Shown here in pieces: positions 1 to 10,040 of a stretch of 21,680 nucleotides of DNA. This DNA is from Hofstenia miamia (lineage: Eukaryota; Xenacoelomorpha; Acoela; Hofsteniidae). The position numbers and the translations under genes were made by a program. The stretch covers positions 747,339 to 769,018 of the forward strand of contig CABFPE010000277.1 of NCBI GenBank assembly GCA_900660155.1, given 5' to 3'. Position 1 is the stretch's first letter. Each line of letters opens with the position of its first letter. The notes beneath the pieces were generated by a model, which saw nothing but the letters and a program-made list of their open reading frames with translations, was not told where the DNA came from and made no database searches.

Positions 1-24
1 TATATATATATATATATATATATA
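1..24. repeat. (TA)n microsatellite
   Basis: The window opens in a pure TA dinucleotide run. It directly abuts the 5' end of the mariner remnant. Mariners insert at TA, so the run is a plausible insertion target. Confidence 0.9.
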
Positions 25-1340
25 GGTGTCTGTACATTTTGTAAAATGTATTATACTTAATTGTATGTGCTAGTATGACAAACGAAAATAAAATGAGTCT
101 GTTTAGATTTGTAAAATCATGTATAATCGTGATCCTGATATTTCTCGAACAATTTTGGCAATTTTCTTCATTCTAGATTTGTCCTTCAGAGAGTTACGTT
201 CTGCACAGCATTACTCACTTTTTATCCCTAAAAATGAACCAATTTGAGATCCGAGCAAACATTATATTTTTAACAAAACTTCAATGGAAACTTTCCGACA
301 TTATTAAATCTTTGTTTATGGGGACTTCTCTCAGTCCAGAGCCTAAGTTTATAGCTGGATCAAGCGATTTAAGGATGGTAGGAAAGAGCTTGAAGACGAT
401 CCAAGGAAAGGAAAACCATCCACACCAAGGAATGCCCAAAATCCTGAGCGTGTGAGAAATCTTATTGAGGAGGACCAACGAATAACAGTTCTTGAAATTG
501 CCAATGAAATTGGTATTTCAACTGGGTCAACTTTCTCAATTCTGACTGAAGATCTTGCATTGAGCAAGCTGTCTGCGCGCTGGGTCCCTAAAGCGTTGCA
601 CCCAGATCAGATGGTTTAGAGATCAGATTATTCATTGTCCCTTTTAACTAGGATTGAAGCAAATACACTCAATATTTTTCAAAGAGTCATAACCGGTGAT
701 GAAACATGGATTTACCAGTATGCCCCAGAAAGCAAAAACAATCCAAACAATGGCTACCAAGAGGATCTGCTGGGATAATCAAGTTCAAAGCAGAAAGGTC
801 ATTTAAAAAAATCATGGAGCCGGTGTTTAGGGATAAAGATGTAATAATCTTAATAGATTTCATCGAAAGAAAAAGAATAATTACTTCAAGTTACTATGAA
901 GAACTTTTAAGAAAGCTGAAGACTGCATTGGCGAAAAAGCGCAGAGGAAAGCTGCATCGTCATCATGTTCCATCATGACAATCCATCAGCGCACACTGCC
1001 AAGTCTGTTAAAGCAGTTTTACGTGAATTTTGCTGGGAAGTCCTTTCACACTTTCGTTACAGCACAGATCTAGCTCCTAGTGACTTTCTCTTATTTCCAA
1101 AATTGAAAGAACATTTGAAAGGAAGAAGATTTCAGTCCATAGATGTTGCAAAGAGGGAAGCTGTAACCTGGTTAACTAGACAATCTTTACAATTCTACCA
1201 ATCCGGAATTTTACAGTGGAAACATCACTTAAAGAAGTGTTATGAAGTGGATGGAGGCTATGTAGGAAAATAACTTTGTAAATGTCACAAATAAAGTGTT
1301 TCTTAGAATTTGTTTTAGAACTTATGAATACCCCTCATAA
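25..1340 (+). mobile_element. Decayed mariner (Tc1/mariner) transposon
   Basis: A mariner-sized unit of about 1.3 kb surrounds a broken mariner transposase. The left edge follows the TA run with GGTGTCTGTACATTTTGTA. The right edge, read on the opposite strand, is GGGGTATTCATAAGTTCT. The two align imperfectly, as decayed terminal inverted repeats would, so both ends are approximate. An AATAAA follows the transposase stop near 1290. The element lies upstream of the first Ig exon, presumably in another intron or the 5' flank of that gene, and is on the same strand. Confidence 0.8.
234..1273 (+). pseudogene. Mariner transposase, multiply frame-broken
   Basis: The transposase would cut and paste the element at TA sites. 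An N-terminal helix-turn-helix starts at the ATG at 234. The reading frame then moves: frame of 234 to about 345, another frame from 347 to about 735 with stops at 344 and 617, a third from about 740 to 955, and back to the second from 965 to the stop at 1271-1273. Mariner hallmarks remain: the first catalytic Asp in TGDETW (about 695-709), the second in HHDN (about 968-979), and the third in LAPSDF (about 1070-1087). Thirty-four residues lie between the last two, giving the D,D34D signature of mariners rather than the D34E of Tc1. The C-terminus ends in GGYVGK, as in mariners. All three catalytic residues survive, but the protein cannot be made from this copy. It is an inactive fossil. Confidence 0.9.
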
Positions 1341-1884
1341 AGGGTATTGAAGATTTTATTCCTTAATTAATTAACGATAGAAATAATGAATTTATCCGTA
1401 TTTAATATTTATTTTGATATATCTTCAAAACCTGAAGTATTTCCGTAGTGCCGCGACTGTAGAATTATGGAATGCATCTGAAATATAATTATATTAAGTT
1501 TTGCTATTTAATTATAATTTTACATAGATTTTTCACATACCCTTATTAGCTTAAAAACTTGAATTGAAATTTTTAAAATTATTATGATTTTATGAATTCT
1601 ATTTAGTCAAACAACCAACTACCGATAACACTTTTGTTTTCATCAGTAAACAACCAGTTTTCTACTGCATGAGAATTTGTAAGGCAACTTAGAAACACTT
1701 GTAAAGTATGCCTACCAATCAGATGTGAAGTCGACTTTTCCGTATTCTTTCCAATAATGATTACATTCTTGAAATTTAATTTGATATGTTTATTGTATAA
1801 ATATGAATACGTTATTGGAGAAAATATGGAATACAATTTATTTTTGTTTCATACTTGAACTAAATACCTATAGTATATGTTTAG
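1341..1884. other. AT-rich flank or intron, no gene seen
   Basis: The sequence between the mariner and the first Ig exon shows no supportable coding unit. It ends in the acceptor TATATGTTTAG just before 1885. An ATG at 1803 is in frame with the exon and opens a short, weakly hydrophobic stretch. A preceding exon outside this window seems likelier than a start here. Confidence 0.5.
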
Positions 1885-2211
1885 CGCCAAGCAACCCTCC
1901 CTCAGAAGTATCCATATGGGATGATAGAAAAAAGCTTGATGTTAGTGATACCATAAGAAATTTTTATAGTGGAGAAAATATTGTTTGTTATTTTGATGCA
2001 ACAGAAGGAGATGGAGTATTTCCAAAATCGAACAATTCTCCTAACATGACATTCACTTGGAAAATAAACGATGTTAAACAGACTGAAACTAATTTCAACT
2101 TCACACTTTCTAAAATGTCAGGAAGCTATCAATGCACAGCACATTTTACAAGCTATGCTTTGAAGTACAACTGGAGCGTTAATAGTAGCAAGATTAATAT
2201 TTCAGTGATAT
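1885..2211 (+). CDS. Ig domain exon 1 (109 aa) of multi-Ig protein
   Basis: This 327-nt exon encodes one complete Ig-like domain of an extracellular recognition or adhesion protein. The acceptor TATGTTTAG precedes 1885 and the donor GTAAGTAT follows 2211. Both junctions fall after the first base of a codon (phase 1-1), the usual symmetry of Ig exons. The domain starts with PSNPPSEVSI. It has the B-strand Cys (ENIVC), the core Trp (TFTWK) and the F-strand Cys in the classical SGSYQC context. About six N-glycosylation sequons (NNS, NMT, NFT, NWS, NSS, NIS) indicate a glycosylated ectodomain. Its last base T joins AT of the exon at 9737 to give Ile-Tyr-Gly-Pro, an in-frame linker. It is longer than the other domains and not obviously a duplicate of them. 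The specific family is not recognised. Joining to the exon at 9737 is inferred from phase and linker, not from a transcript. Confidence 0.83.
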
Positions 2212-2221
2212 GTAAGTATAT

Positions 2222-2228
<7 letters not shown>

Positions 2229-2259
<31 letters not shown>
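2229..2259. repeat. (TA)n microsatellite
   Basis: A near-perfect TA run begins 17 bases inside the intron after Ig exon 1. Confidence 0.9.
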
Positions 2260-2264
<5 letters not shown>

Positions 2265-5200
2265 CATTGAAATATGAACTTCTATATACTGCTTCTCTTA
2301 CTGTTATTAAATGTTTCCTCAGTAAATCTCAAAACACATGTTTTTCTTGAATAAGTTGACTTCCTAAGTTCGATTGCAACCGTTTCTATGATTCAATACA
2401 ACTTCGCTGATCAAGCATCCAACGCATTTGCACTATCATTTTAAAGCTTTTATGCGACGTAAATATGTGATTTTCAAAATTTCTACTCACACTTGCAATT
2501 ATATGCTGTGATTACCTTAGTTTAAAATTCCTGACGAACTTTTTAATGAAAGTAATGTTTTCAGCATAAATATTGAATTGAATTGAAATATCTCTATAAA
2601 TATTGGTGTTTTCGTCAATAAAATAACAGAAGAATTTGAATTATACTTCTGAATCTTAGGAATAGCTTTGATATTTATTTTTTACTTCGAATTCAAGAAT
2701 AAGCATGTACATGATGTAATTGATACTTATCACTTATTACAATTGCAATATTCAAATTAAAAAATTATTAATATCTAATGCAAATTCAGCACTAAGTTAG
2801 TATGGGCTGAAAACTAGAAAAATTCTATTCAACATTATACCTCTTAAAAATTTTTTAAGTCTACTTAAAAATATAAATTTTTAACTTTATCTGTTCAAAG
2901 TCATTGGTACAATGTTGACGAATATATACAAGTATATATTCTGCAGTAGACAATTTACTTGAAAATTTCAAAGTTCAATTAAGATTGAGGAATGTCACTT
3001 TGAATTGGCAATGGGTATTTTTGGAGTATGCTTGATAACAAGCATCTTGTCTGGATGCATTTGTATCAAGTCTGTGTAATGGAACTATGTCTAATCTTGA
3101 TAGTGGTTGAAATGTTTAACGTACCAAACTATTTTTTCAAAATTTAATTAATTTGCTCTATACATGAAATTCTTTAAAAATGCTTCAGAATCTTTAAAGT
3201 TTTTCTAACAATCCTTACAATGCTTTTTGGATTCATGGAAAATGCTTCAAAATCTTTAATTTCTTTAAGAATTATTAAAATGCTCGACGGTTTCTCTGAT
3301 AATCCATAAAAATATAGTCAATTTCTTGTCAAGATTTGATCAAAGCTTTTCTTAAATTTAACCTAAGGATTCTAAAGAATTTTGAACCTTGTTATAAATT
3401 AGAGGTGTGAACGAAAACTGTGAATAGAGTAGAACAAATTAATATAATTTTGCAGAAAATATAACTGAAATTGCTAATAATTGATTACAATATGGGAAAT
3501 GCTTAAAAAGAATTTAGTTTTGTGGCCCTCAATAACACTATAATGTAGTTGTAATTATTTTCAAGTATTGAATAAAATCACATTGATGAAGTTTATAAAT
3601 GAGAATTTTTAAGTAGTTTTTTAGTCAGAATTTTCTAAAAAAATGATGACATAGAATTCCTTTTTATAATTTTAACCATTTCTACTCTGAAATTGCTTGG
3701 GCAATTGGCAACCTAACAGAGATGCATTTGTTAGGGACGTAAGAGGACCGCTCTTTCTACTATTTATTTTTAAAATTTTGGTGCCGTACAAAACGAAAAT
3801 GCTGTTTTGTTTAATATTATATAATTTATTTTAGAAGAGACATCATGCCTAAATTAAGCCATTAATTACAATAATTTACATTGCATTGCAGAATTTTATG
3901 GATATGAGTTTTGCGAAATAAGTAGCAAGGATTTGAAACATTTTATATTTGGACAATATTCAGAACATTTGAGTAAGATTTTGCCGGATTAAATAAATTA
4001 GGATTTCTCATTAAAAAATTACATAAAATTATTTGAAGAAGTATTAATGTTTTTTTATGTATACTATTGTTTGAGTTTGTACTTCATCATTGCTTAGATG
4101 ATTACTTCCTAACTTGTTCTTTGTAAAGTTTTCATAGTAAAGTAAATTGGGTTGAGGGTGGGTCCTCTGAAACCGGGTAAGATTTTAAACTGCATTTTTT
4201 GGTTTGCGATTTTAAAAAATGTCACTTCGACCAAAAATGGATTCAAAATTTATTAAGCTAAACATGCCTGTATCTACTAAAAAATAAATAGTTCAATTTG
4301 GAACTTTAATATCTGCATATGCATACAAAGACGACTAATCCACGTTTTCGATTGCTTAGCTTACACACCTACCAATTAGGTTCAGTGTGAAAAATACTAC
4401 ATATAGAATAGAAAACTATAGATTATAGTAAATTTTGCAAATGTGAAATCTCTTGAAACCATTTGTATTTTTAAGTAGTTCATGGTTTCCACAGGGTTTC
4501 TAATTTGAATTTGATTTTGCTAGTAAATTCTTTTCTGCGGATTTCACAAAGTTTCTAGAAAGAAGTCAATTTTGCTAGTCATTTAATTTTTTTGTATGTG
4601 TTAAACAAAATTACTGAAACACATATCATTTGTCTGTTAGTTTTTTCTTGTTGGCTTCAACAAAAATCCATTAATTAACAACATTGAAACTTGAAGTACA
4701 ATAGCGAAAATGAAAAATTTAAAAATTTTTTTTTGGAGATTATAAACTCAAAAATATTTTAATTATTCCATTTATAAAAACATTCAATTGATTTGTAACC
4801 GAATTCAATTACATATAAATAATTTTTTAATTGCATGTTTATAGTATTCTGCGCTTGAATTTTGAAGTATTCATCAAGAATTCACAGTTAGAAATTTAGA
4901 TTCTCTAATATATTTAAAAATTTGCTTGTGAATCGTCGAGAATACAAATATATTTTTTCCATGATTCAGTAAGCTAATGCAATTTTCTACAACGAATTTT
5001 TGTAAAAATTCAATGTCACGAAATTGAGCTTTGAATGATTACTTGGTCATTTGCAGGTTTAAGAAATGGTGAATAAAGTAAATATTCTAAAATCTGAAAC
5101 TCAATTTTAAAATTTTTATAACCTTTTGATAAATGTACCTAAATTACAAATTTATCAAATTTGAGCTAATTATAGATTTATTATTTTCATATGTGTAAAA

Positions 5201-5357
5201 ATCTATTTATAATTCCAAAAAAATTATTAGAACTCAAGTCCTTATGAAATATATGAAAAAATATTTTTCAATCATCTCATTGCGCTAAAAGTTAATAAGT
5301 CCATCATCTTAGATTTAAAACTCCATAGTGGAACAATCAATGCAGTGTGAACTAAAA
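2260..5357. other. AT-rich intron, no gene seen
   Basis: This is the first part of the 7.5-kb intron between Ig exons 1 and 2 (2212-9736). I see no Ig relic, RNA gene or transposon protein. The only structure noted is a diverged two-unit tandem repeat of about 62 nt (3177-3300). Short open frames occur but look random at this base composition. Confidence 0.5.
3177..3300. repeat. Diverged tandem repeat, two units of about 62 nt
   Basis: Units starting at 3177 and 3239 both begin AAAATGCTTCARAATCTTTA and both contain AATGCT about 42-43 nt later. Similarity by eye is about two thirds, so this is an old duplication or a simple-sequence effect. Confidence 0.4.
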
Positions 5358-5807
5358 ATGACAAGTTGCCACTCCTTCACAGTGGGTTATGCTTATAAAG
5401 GTGACAGATATCAAAATGTTGTTAAGGACTGTTAATGTCCAGCATCCTTCAAAAGGCAACATAGAACCTCCTTCTATGAAAATCTCAGTAGAAGGTTCAT
5501 TGTTAAAACGGTTCATCAATTTGCTACACTGAAGAACTGGCACTACTAAAGAAGGATAAAATTAAACAGCCTTGCCAGAAGCTTTGGGGTCAGGAACTGT
5601 GGTTTCAGCCAATCTGGATTACCTGCATTAAGTCTGCTATATGTTCATGCTCTACTTCAACATATAGATATTTCACAAACAAAGACATGGTATGATAATC
5701 TAATGAGTGTTGATGATGCCACTGACACAGAAAAGGATGTTGAGGAACTGAGATTATTTGTTTTTATGGTATTTTATGTCTTATCATTATTCACAATTTT
5801 TCTGTAA
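5358..5807 (+). pseudogene. Unrecognised coding-like stretch with two in-frame stops
   Basis: From an ATG at 5358 one frame runs about 150 codons with only two stops (5433-5435 and 5547-5549) before ending at 5805. About a dozen stops would be expected at this composition. The stretch is visibly more GC-rich than its surroundings. The last 85 codons are fully open, contain an acidic patch (DDATDTEKDVEE) and then a hydrophobic run of about 18 residues. The sequence TCTGTAAGTATG at the end also resembles a splice donor, and AATAAA follows near 5833. I do not recognise the product. It could be a decayed retrocopy, a transposon fragment, or part of a real exon on this strand. Open frames of this length arise by chance a few times per window, so the evidence is modest. 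Confidence 0.28.
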
Positions 5808-6375
5808 GTATGTTTGAGTTTTATGTGTACATTAATAAAAGTTGCAAATATTATTGAATGCCAGATTTTAATGCTAAAATTATTGAAGCCAACCTTATTT
5901 TGATAAAAGCCTTAAGTCTATAAAAAGAACCTGAACTATATAGACACTAAGAACCATGAATGTTCTGAGGGACATATGAGAGATAATGAAACAGATCCGA
6001 ATCAATATACTGTCAAATCCTGGAATTAACAAAGGATTTTACATTTTCACTTTAATTTTTTTTATGTTGATATAATGCGACTTAGCAATAATTAAAACTC
6101 ACGTCTTCAATTGTATTGTAAAAGATGTCCAATTATTGGTTAACATTTTCAAGTACTTATTGCATACGTTCATTGTTTTATCAGATATTTGGCCCTTGGA
6201 AATAAGTGCAAAGCTTTAATGAGACATGTCACAGTGTTTCAAATGAGACAGCTTTTTTGTTGTAGGTTGGCTGCAATGTGACAAGATCAGAAGCTTTCCA
6301 TCTTTTCTTTTATATATATATATATATAAATTATATATGTGCATTATTATTGTAATATTATATATATATATATTT
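5808..6375. other. AT-rich intron with two AT microsatellites
   Basis: No gene is seen. Pure TA runs lie at 6311-6328 and 6357-6373, the second followed by a T run to 6383. They sit at the 3' edge of the minus-strand Penelope-like fragment and may mark its insertion site. Confidence 0.6.
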
Positions 6376-6960
6376 TTTTTTTGCTTGAATAGTAAGCTTC
6401 TTTATCATTTTATGGAAAAACAACGAAAATTTTAATTGAGAGTACTTTCAGTACTTACTGTACCATCGTCAGTCAAAATCAAAGATTATTTGGTGGTGAA
6501 AATATAAACTTACAAATCATTAATCAAATTAAATTAAACTGAAATAGGGGAAAAGTTTGATAACATTTTGTATTTAAATTAGGTTTCTCTTCCTTAGTAT
6601 TAATTGATTCTGCGATCTTTATGCATTTGTGTTTCATTAAAATATTAAAGTCAGATGTTGATGCTTTGTGTATTTTTGAGTGCATATAAATTTCGGACTG
6701 TAAGTGTCCAAAGAGATGTTTTTGAATTCGTGTCTTAAAATATCTTTTTGTTTCACCAATGTAGAAGCTGTCACACTTCTGACAATTATATTTATAAACA
6801 ATTGATGAAACCAAAGGTTTTTGAATTTGATCTTTGTTACGAATTAAATTTGATGTTTTTTCGGAATTTAAAATTGGTATAATTCTTGATCTATTAAGCA
6901 AAGCTTTGATTGTATTTATTTTGTATGCTTTTTTACAATTTGAATGGTAAGGAATGTACA
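6376..6960 (-). mobile_element. Penelope-like element, 3' fragment (minus strand)
   Basis: This is the 3' part of a Penelope-like retroelement: the end of the linker, the GIY-YIG endonuclease domain, and an untranslated tail with a hammerhead-like core. The reverse transcriptase domain is absent. The fragment meets a second, oppositely oriented Penelope-like fragment at about 6950-6962. The right boundary is fixed only to within a few bases. Confidence 0.75.
6440..6475 (-). ncRNA. Hammerhead ribozyme-like core in Penelope 3' tail
   Basis: On the minus strand, CTGACGA (6472-6466) fits the hammerhead CUGANGA box. It is followed by a possible stem, GGTAC..GTACT with one bulged base, and then GAAA (6449-6446). 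Hammerhead motifs are known in Penelope-like elements. I could not find a convincing cleavage triplet with a pairing stem III, so this may be a decayed or partial motif. Confidence 0.35.
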
Positions 6961-6961
6961 A
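6524..6961 (-). pseudogene. Penelope-like GIY-YIG endonuclease domain, 5' truncated
   Basis: This 145-codon open frame encodes the C-terminal endonuclease of a Penelope-like retroelement, which nicks target DNA to prime reverse transcription. It starts in the linker (YIPYHSN). It then has the GIY-equivalent SIVYKYNC, a C-X2-C zinc pair (CQKC), the YIG block FYIGETK, the conserved Arg (TRIQKH) and H-X3-H (HLFGH), the CCHH arrangement peculiar to Penelope-type enzymes. A C-terminal tail containing CIKIAESI ends at the stop near 6524. There is no ATG at the beginning and no reverse transcriptase upstream, because the frame runs straight into the opposing copy. The fragment is internally intact but cannot be a functional element. 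It shares 24 of 45 core residues with the neighbouring plus-strand copy. Confidence 0.85.
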
Positions 6962-7538
6962 TAATAGAGCTAAACGTATATCCTCAAATTACAAACACCT
7001 TACAGATGCCATCAAAAAAGTTTTTAAAACACTTGAGGATAATGGTTATCCGCAAAAATTAATCAAAAATTATTCGAAACCTTTATTTTGCAATAACAAT
7101 GAAGACAATACAATAGAAAAGCTTGATGAAACCAAGATCAATGTATATTTAAAGCTTTCTTATGTATGTAACCAAATTCAAAGTTTAAAGAAGAAAATAA
7201 CAACTATGAATACAAAAAAAATGACAAAGATCGTTCCTATATTTACATCTTATAAGAATAAGGATATGTTCCAAAATAAAGATCCAATTCCAAAGAATTT
7301 AGTTTCCTCTGTTGTCTACAATTATAAATGTGATGATTGCGAAAAATCATACGTCGGGGAAACAAAGCCACATTTGGTAACAAGAATGAAGGAGCATATT
7401 AACGGACATCTGAGATTAGAAATACTTATGCATGAACACCAAGTTAAAGAAAAAATTTTTTACATACAACTAAGAACGCAACATCCTAAAATAGGCGAAG
7501 CTTTAATTATTAGTAAACAAAGAAACATCAATTACTAA
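6954..7538 (+). pseudogene. Penelope-like RT C-terminus plus GIY-YIG domain, truncated
   Basis: This 194-codon open frame is a second, different Penelope-like fragment. It begins in the C-terminal part of the reverse transcriptase (NNRAKRISSNYKHLT, then LEDNGYPQKLI, a typical Penelope thumb-region pattern). It passes a Lys-rich linker (VYLKLSYVCNQIQSLKKK) and ends with the endonuclease: SVVYNYKC, CDDC, SYVGETK, TRMKEH, HINGH. The palm and catalytic RT motifs are missing. The stop at 6948 and the opposing fragment cut it off, so the ATG at 6954 is not a genuine start. It stands head to head with the minus-strand copy. Divergence between the two (24 of 45 core residues identical) is too high for a recent inverted duplication, so they are two separate families or insertions. 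Confidence 0.85.
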
Positions 7539-7784
7539 ATAAGCAACAAGGCATGATAACATTAAATTTATTCTAGTGTACATGCAGTAATTTTGTATTA
7601 TAATAATGTAGTCAATTGTAAATATTTATTTCCTCGCATATTTGTTAGATACAAAATTTTAAAATATCTACAAGATGCTGGATATAAAAAAATATATGCG
7701 GGCGCAAAATACTACTATGGCGGAGGGCGCCTGATCCGGGTATAAAAAATTTTTTTTGAAAAAACTTTTCTGACCATTTTTCTT
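7539..7784. other. Short spacer with a GC-rich patch, no gene
   Basis: It holds the possible 3' tail of the plus-strand Penelope-like fragment, then an unusually GC-rich patch at 7698-7740 (GGGCGC repeated twice) followed by GGGTATAAAAAA. The patch may be the decayed 5' part of the next element. Confidence 0.4.
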
Positions 7785-8374
7785 GTGCCATACGACTCCG
7801 CTATGAGGAGACACAACGAACTCAGGGATGTGCTGGCAGAGGTAATGTCAGAAGTATGCATTGATGTATATAAAGAACCGCATCTGACCCCTCTTTCTGG
7901 TGAAATACTGCCAAGTGGCACAATTACCTCTGATGAAGCTCATCTGGATATTTCATCTGTTGGCTTCTGGGCGTATGGTAGGCGCACATTCTTCGATGTG
8001 AGGGTGGTTAACTCGAGTACTGACACCAATGCTAACAGAAACATCAAAGATAACTATGCCACGCATGAGAATGAGAAGATTCGACCCTACCAGCAACGAG
8101 TTTTAGAAATTGAACACGCTTCCTTTACGCACGTGGTATTCAGCGCTACTGGTGGTCATCACCTTTAACTCACCGAGCAATTAAGCAGCTCTCTTTTCTT
8201 ATTTCAGAGAGAAAGAATGCCGACCTCCCGACCACAATTAATTGGTTACGTAGTAAAATTAACTTCTCGCTTATCCGCAGCATGCTTCTATGTATCCGTG
8301 GTACTAGGAAACATCAGTACAAGCCCGCTCTTGGATTGGAACACCTCATAGCGTCATCACATCAATTTCTATAA
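7785..8374 (+). pseudogene. Nuclease-like C-terminal ORF fragment of a retroelement, frameshifted
   Basis: From memory, this resembles a domain found in many invertebrate genomes at the C-terminus of reverse-transcriptase-type repeat proteins. In frame from about 7785 it reads MRRHNELRDVLAEVMSEVC, then EPHLTPLSGE, LDISSVGFW, TFFDVRVVN and VLEIEHASFTHVVFSATGG, with a stop at 8166. A one-base frame change before the stop restores the family sequence: the other frame runs from about 8165 to the stop at 8372-8374, with ISERKNADLPTTINWLRSK and NFSLIRSMLLCIRGTR. The acidic LDI and FFDVRV blocks resemble a PD-(D/E)XK nuclease core, which is my inference. The expected preceding Cys/His-rich part and any reverse transcriptase are missing. 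The block is clearly more GC-rich than its surroundings, consistent with a fairly recent insertion. It is dead: truncated and frameshifted. Confidence 0.65.
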
Positions 8375-9736
8375 AAAGATCTCAATATCACAATGCATCC
8401 GCACAATCGCAAGTTATAATCTCAAAATCTTCAATGGCCTGCTCTAAATCAATAGAGACCACTAAAAATGCATCATGTTTCCTGCATGAGCCCTTTCACA
8501 ATTTTTTCCACTTTTGTACATTATTTCGTAATTTCATCGTTTTCAATTTTTAGATTAATAACTAGTATGAAAAAAAAATTTATTTAATTTTTTCATGTAT
8601 GAGTAGTAACTAATAACAAAATATATCCCTGTGTAAATTTAAAAAAGATACATTTTAAATATATCGTTTTTGATGAATTATTCAGTCATTATAGTTTACT
8701 CAACTTCGTTTTTGCCCGATTCAATTGTATGAATTACATAATTTTAGTAATTTAAGTCCCTAAATAAAGCAAATTTTATTCATTATTAATTCCCAAAACA
8801 AATTAGTTACATTGTCCCACAATCATTCAGATGTTAATGGATCAAATTCTTTCAGCTGTAAATTACCTCTTACATGCCAAGGGAATCAAATCTTAGATCT
8901 AGCATGCCACAGCTTTTCAAGGTGCAGCCATTCCTTAAGGCCAAAACACTGCAATTTTTCTTTAGAAGAATAACTCCCTTAGCCAATTTCATATTTCTTC
9001 ACACAAACATTAGTCTATATCATCCTTCTACTCATGTCAAAACTGAATTAGTCTCGCTTCTGCAACTTTTTTGTTAACAAATTCCACTTGTCAAGTTCTT
9101 GCACATCCTTTTTAGTTTGCTATTGTTCTAAGTGTCGAATAGTTAGTGCGCTAAGCTTTTGCTAATTCCTTCAATTTTACTGATTTTGTATGATATGAAA
9201 ACATCCACTATTATTATTATTATTATTATTATTTTTATTATAATTGTTTTTATCATTATGCCTGACTCACAGCATGCATCCCATTTCCATGCTGAATTAA
9301 AGATTCATCATTGACAAGAGTATTAATTACTTCAGCAAATCCGCTATAATAATAATTCATTGTATTATCAAAAATGAAGTCAGAATTCAGTAAGCATTGC
9401 TTAAAACAAATTCTTTTTAGAACACATTCTTAAATGATTCACCATTAAGGACCCCAAGTTCTGACATTTATAGTAAAAATGTAAAATTTGTCCCAAAAAT
9501 TGCGTAATTGAAATAAAATTTTTGATATCTTCATTCAGAGAAAAATTCTAAAATTTTATCCTTTATTATTTGATGCATAGCTAAATTAGGTTTTCAATAA
9601 TTACAAAAAATCACTTTTCTAATTTCAACATAGTTTTCTTAGTGTTTCATACCTAATTGAATAATTTAAAACCTTGTTATCCAACTTATTGATATAAATT
9701 ATTATTTATTATCAGATTGATATTTTTCTAATTTAG
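8375..9736. other. AT-rich intron, no gene seen
   Basis: This is the last part of the intron before the first Ig cassette. A somewhat more GC-rich stretch at 8860-9080 has an open frame on each strand, but I recognise neither. A (TTA)n microsatellite lies inside. The intron ends with acceptor TCTAATTTAG before 9737. Confidence 0.5.
9208..9232. repeat. (TTA)n microsatellite
   Basis: About eight uninterrupted ATT/TTA triplets, followed by further T/A-rich sequence. Confidence 0.9.
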
Positions 9737-9997
9737 ATGGACCTGAAAATGGGATAATTACTTCAAAGCAGTATATTAAAGAAGGAGAAGTAGCTTTAGT
9801 GACCTGCTCATTTGAAAGCAATCCACCTGCAGATTTCAGTACATCAACTCCTGACTTTCAAATAGTGAAATCTAATTCAATAAAGTGGGTTATTAATGAA
9901 GTTACTTCTAACTCAAGCACTATTGTAATACTATGTAATGCTGTAAATGTAAAAAATCAGGAAAACAAATCAATATCAACAACTATTGAATTCCAAT
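9737..9997 (+). CDS. Ig cassette 1, first domain exon (261 nt)
   Basis: This 87-codon exon encodes one Ig-like domain. Acceptor AATTTAG precedes 9737 and donor GTAAGAAA follows 9997. Both ends are phase 1. The sequence opens GPENGIITS, has the B-strand Cys in ALVTCSF, the core Trp in SIKWVI and the F-strand Cys in VILCNAV, and closes with TTIEFQ. Sequons NSS and NKS suggest glycosylation. The first codon, Tyr, is completed by the T from the previous exon, giving the Tyr-Gly-Pro linker seen before each cassette. It is clearly homologous (about half identical by eye) to the first exons of cassettes 2 and 3 and has exactly the same length. The next exon follows after a 43-nt intron (9998-10040) that contains ACTAATC as a plausible branch site. 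Reading through that intron meets a stop, so retention would truncate the protein. Confidence 0.88.
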
Positions 9998-10040
9998 GTA
10001 AGAAAATTAAGATTTCGTTTTGCACTAATCCTTAACTTAG

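Noticed and set aside
2360..2390. AGTTCGATTGCAACC as a tRNA or SINE B box
   Set aside because: No A box at the required distance and no cloverleaf could be drawn.
2985..3050. Frame with NVTLNWQWV resembling an Ig core
   Set aside because: No Cys pair, no flanking splice sites of the right phase, and an early stop.
6524..7538. GIY-YIG domains as host SLX1-type or homing endonucleases
   Set aside because: The C-X2-C and H-X3-H arrangement and the adjoining reverse-transcriptase thumb pattern are those of Penelope-like elements.
8874..9077. 67-codon plus-strand open frame in a slightly GC-richer patch, also partly open on the other strand
   Set aside because: No recognisable motif on either strand. 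It may be repeat-derived, but I cannot support a call.
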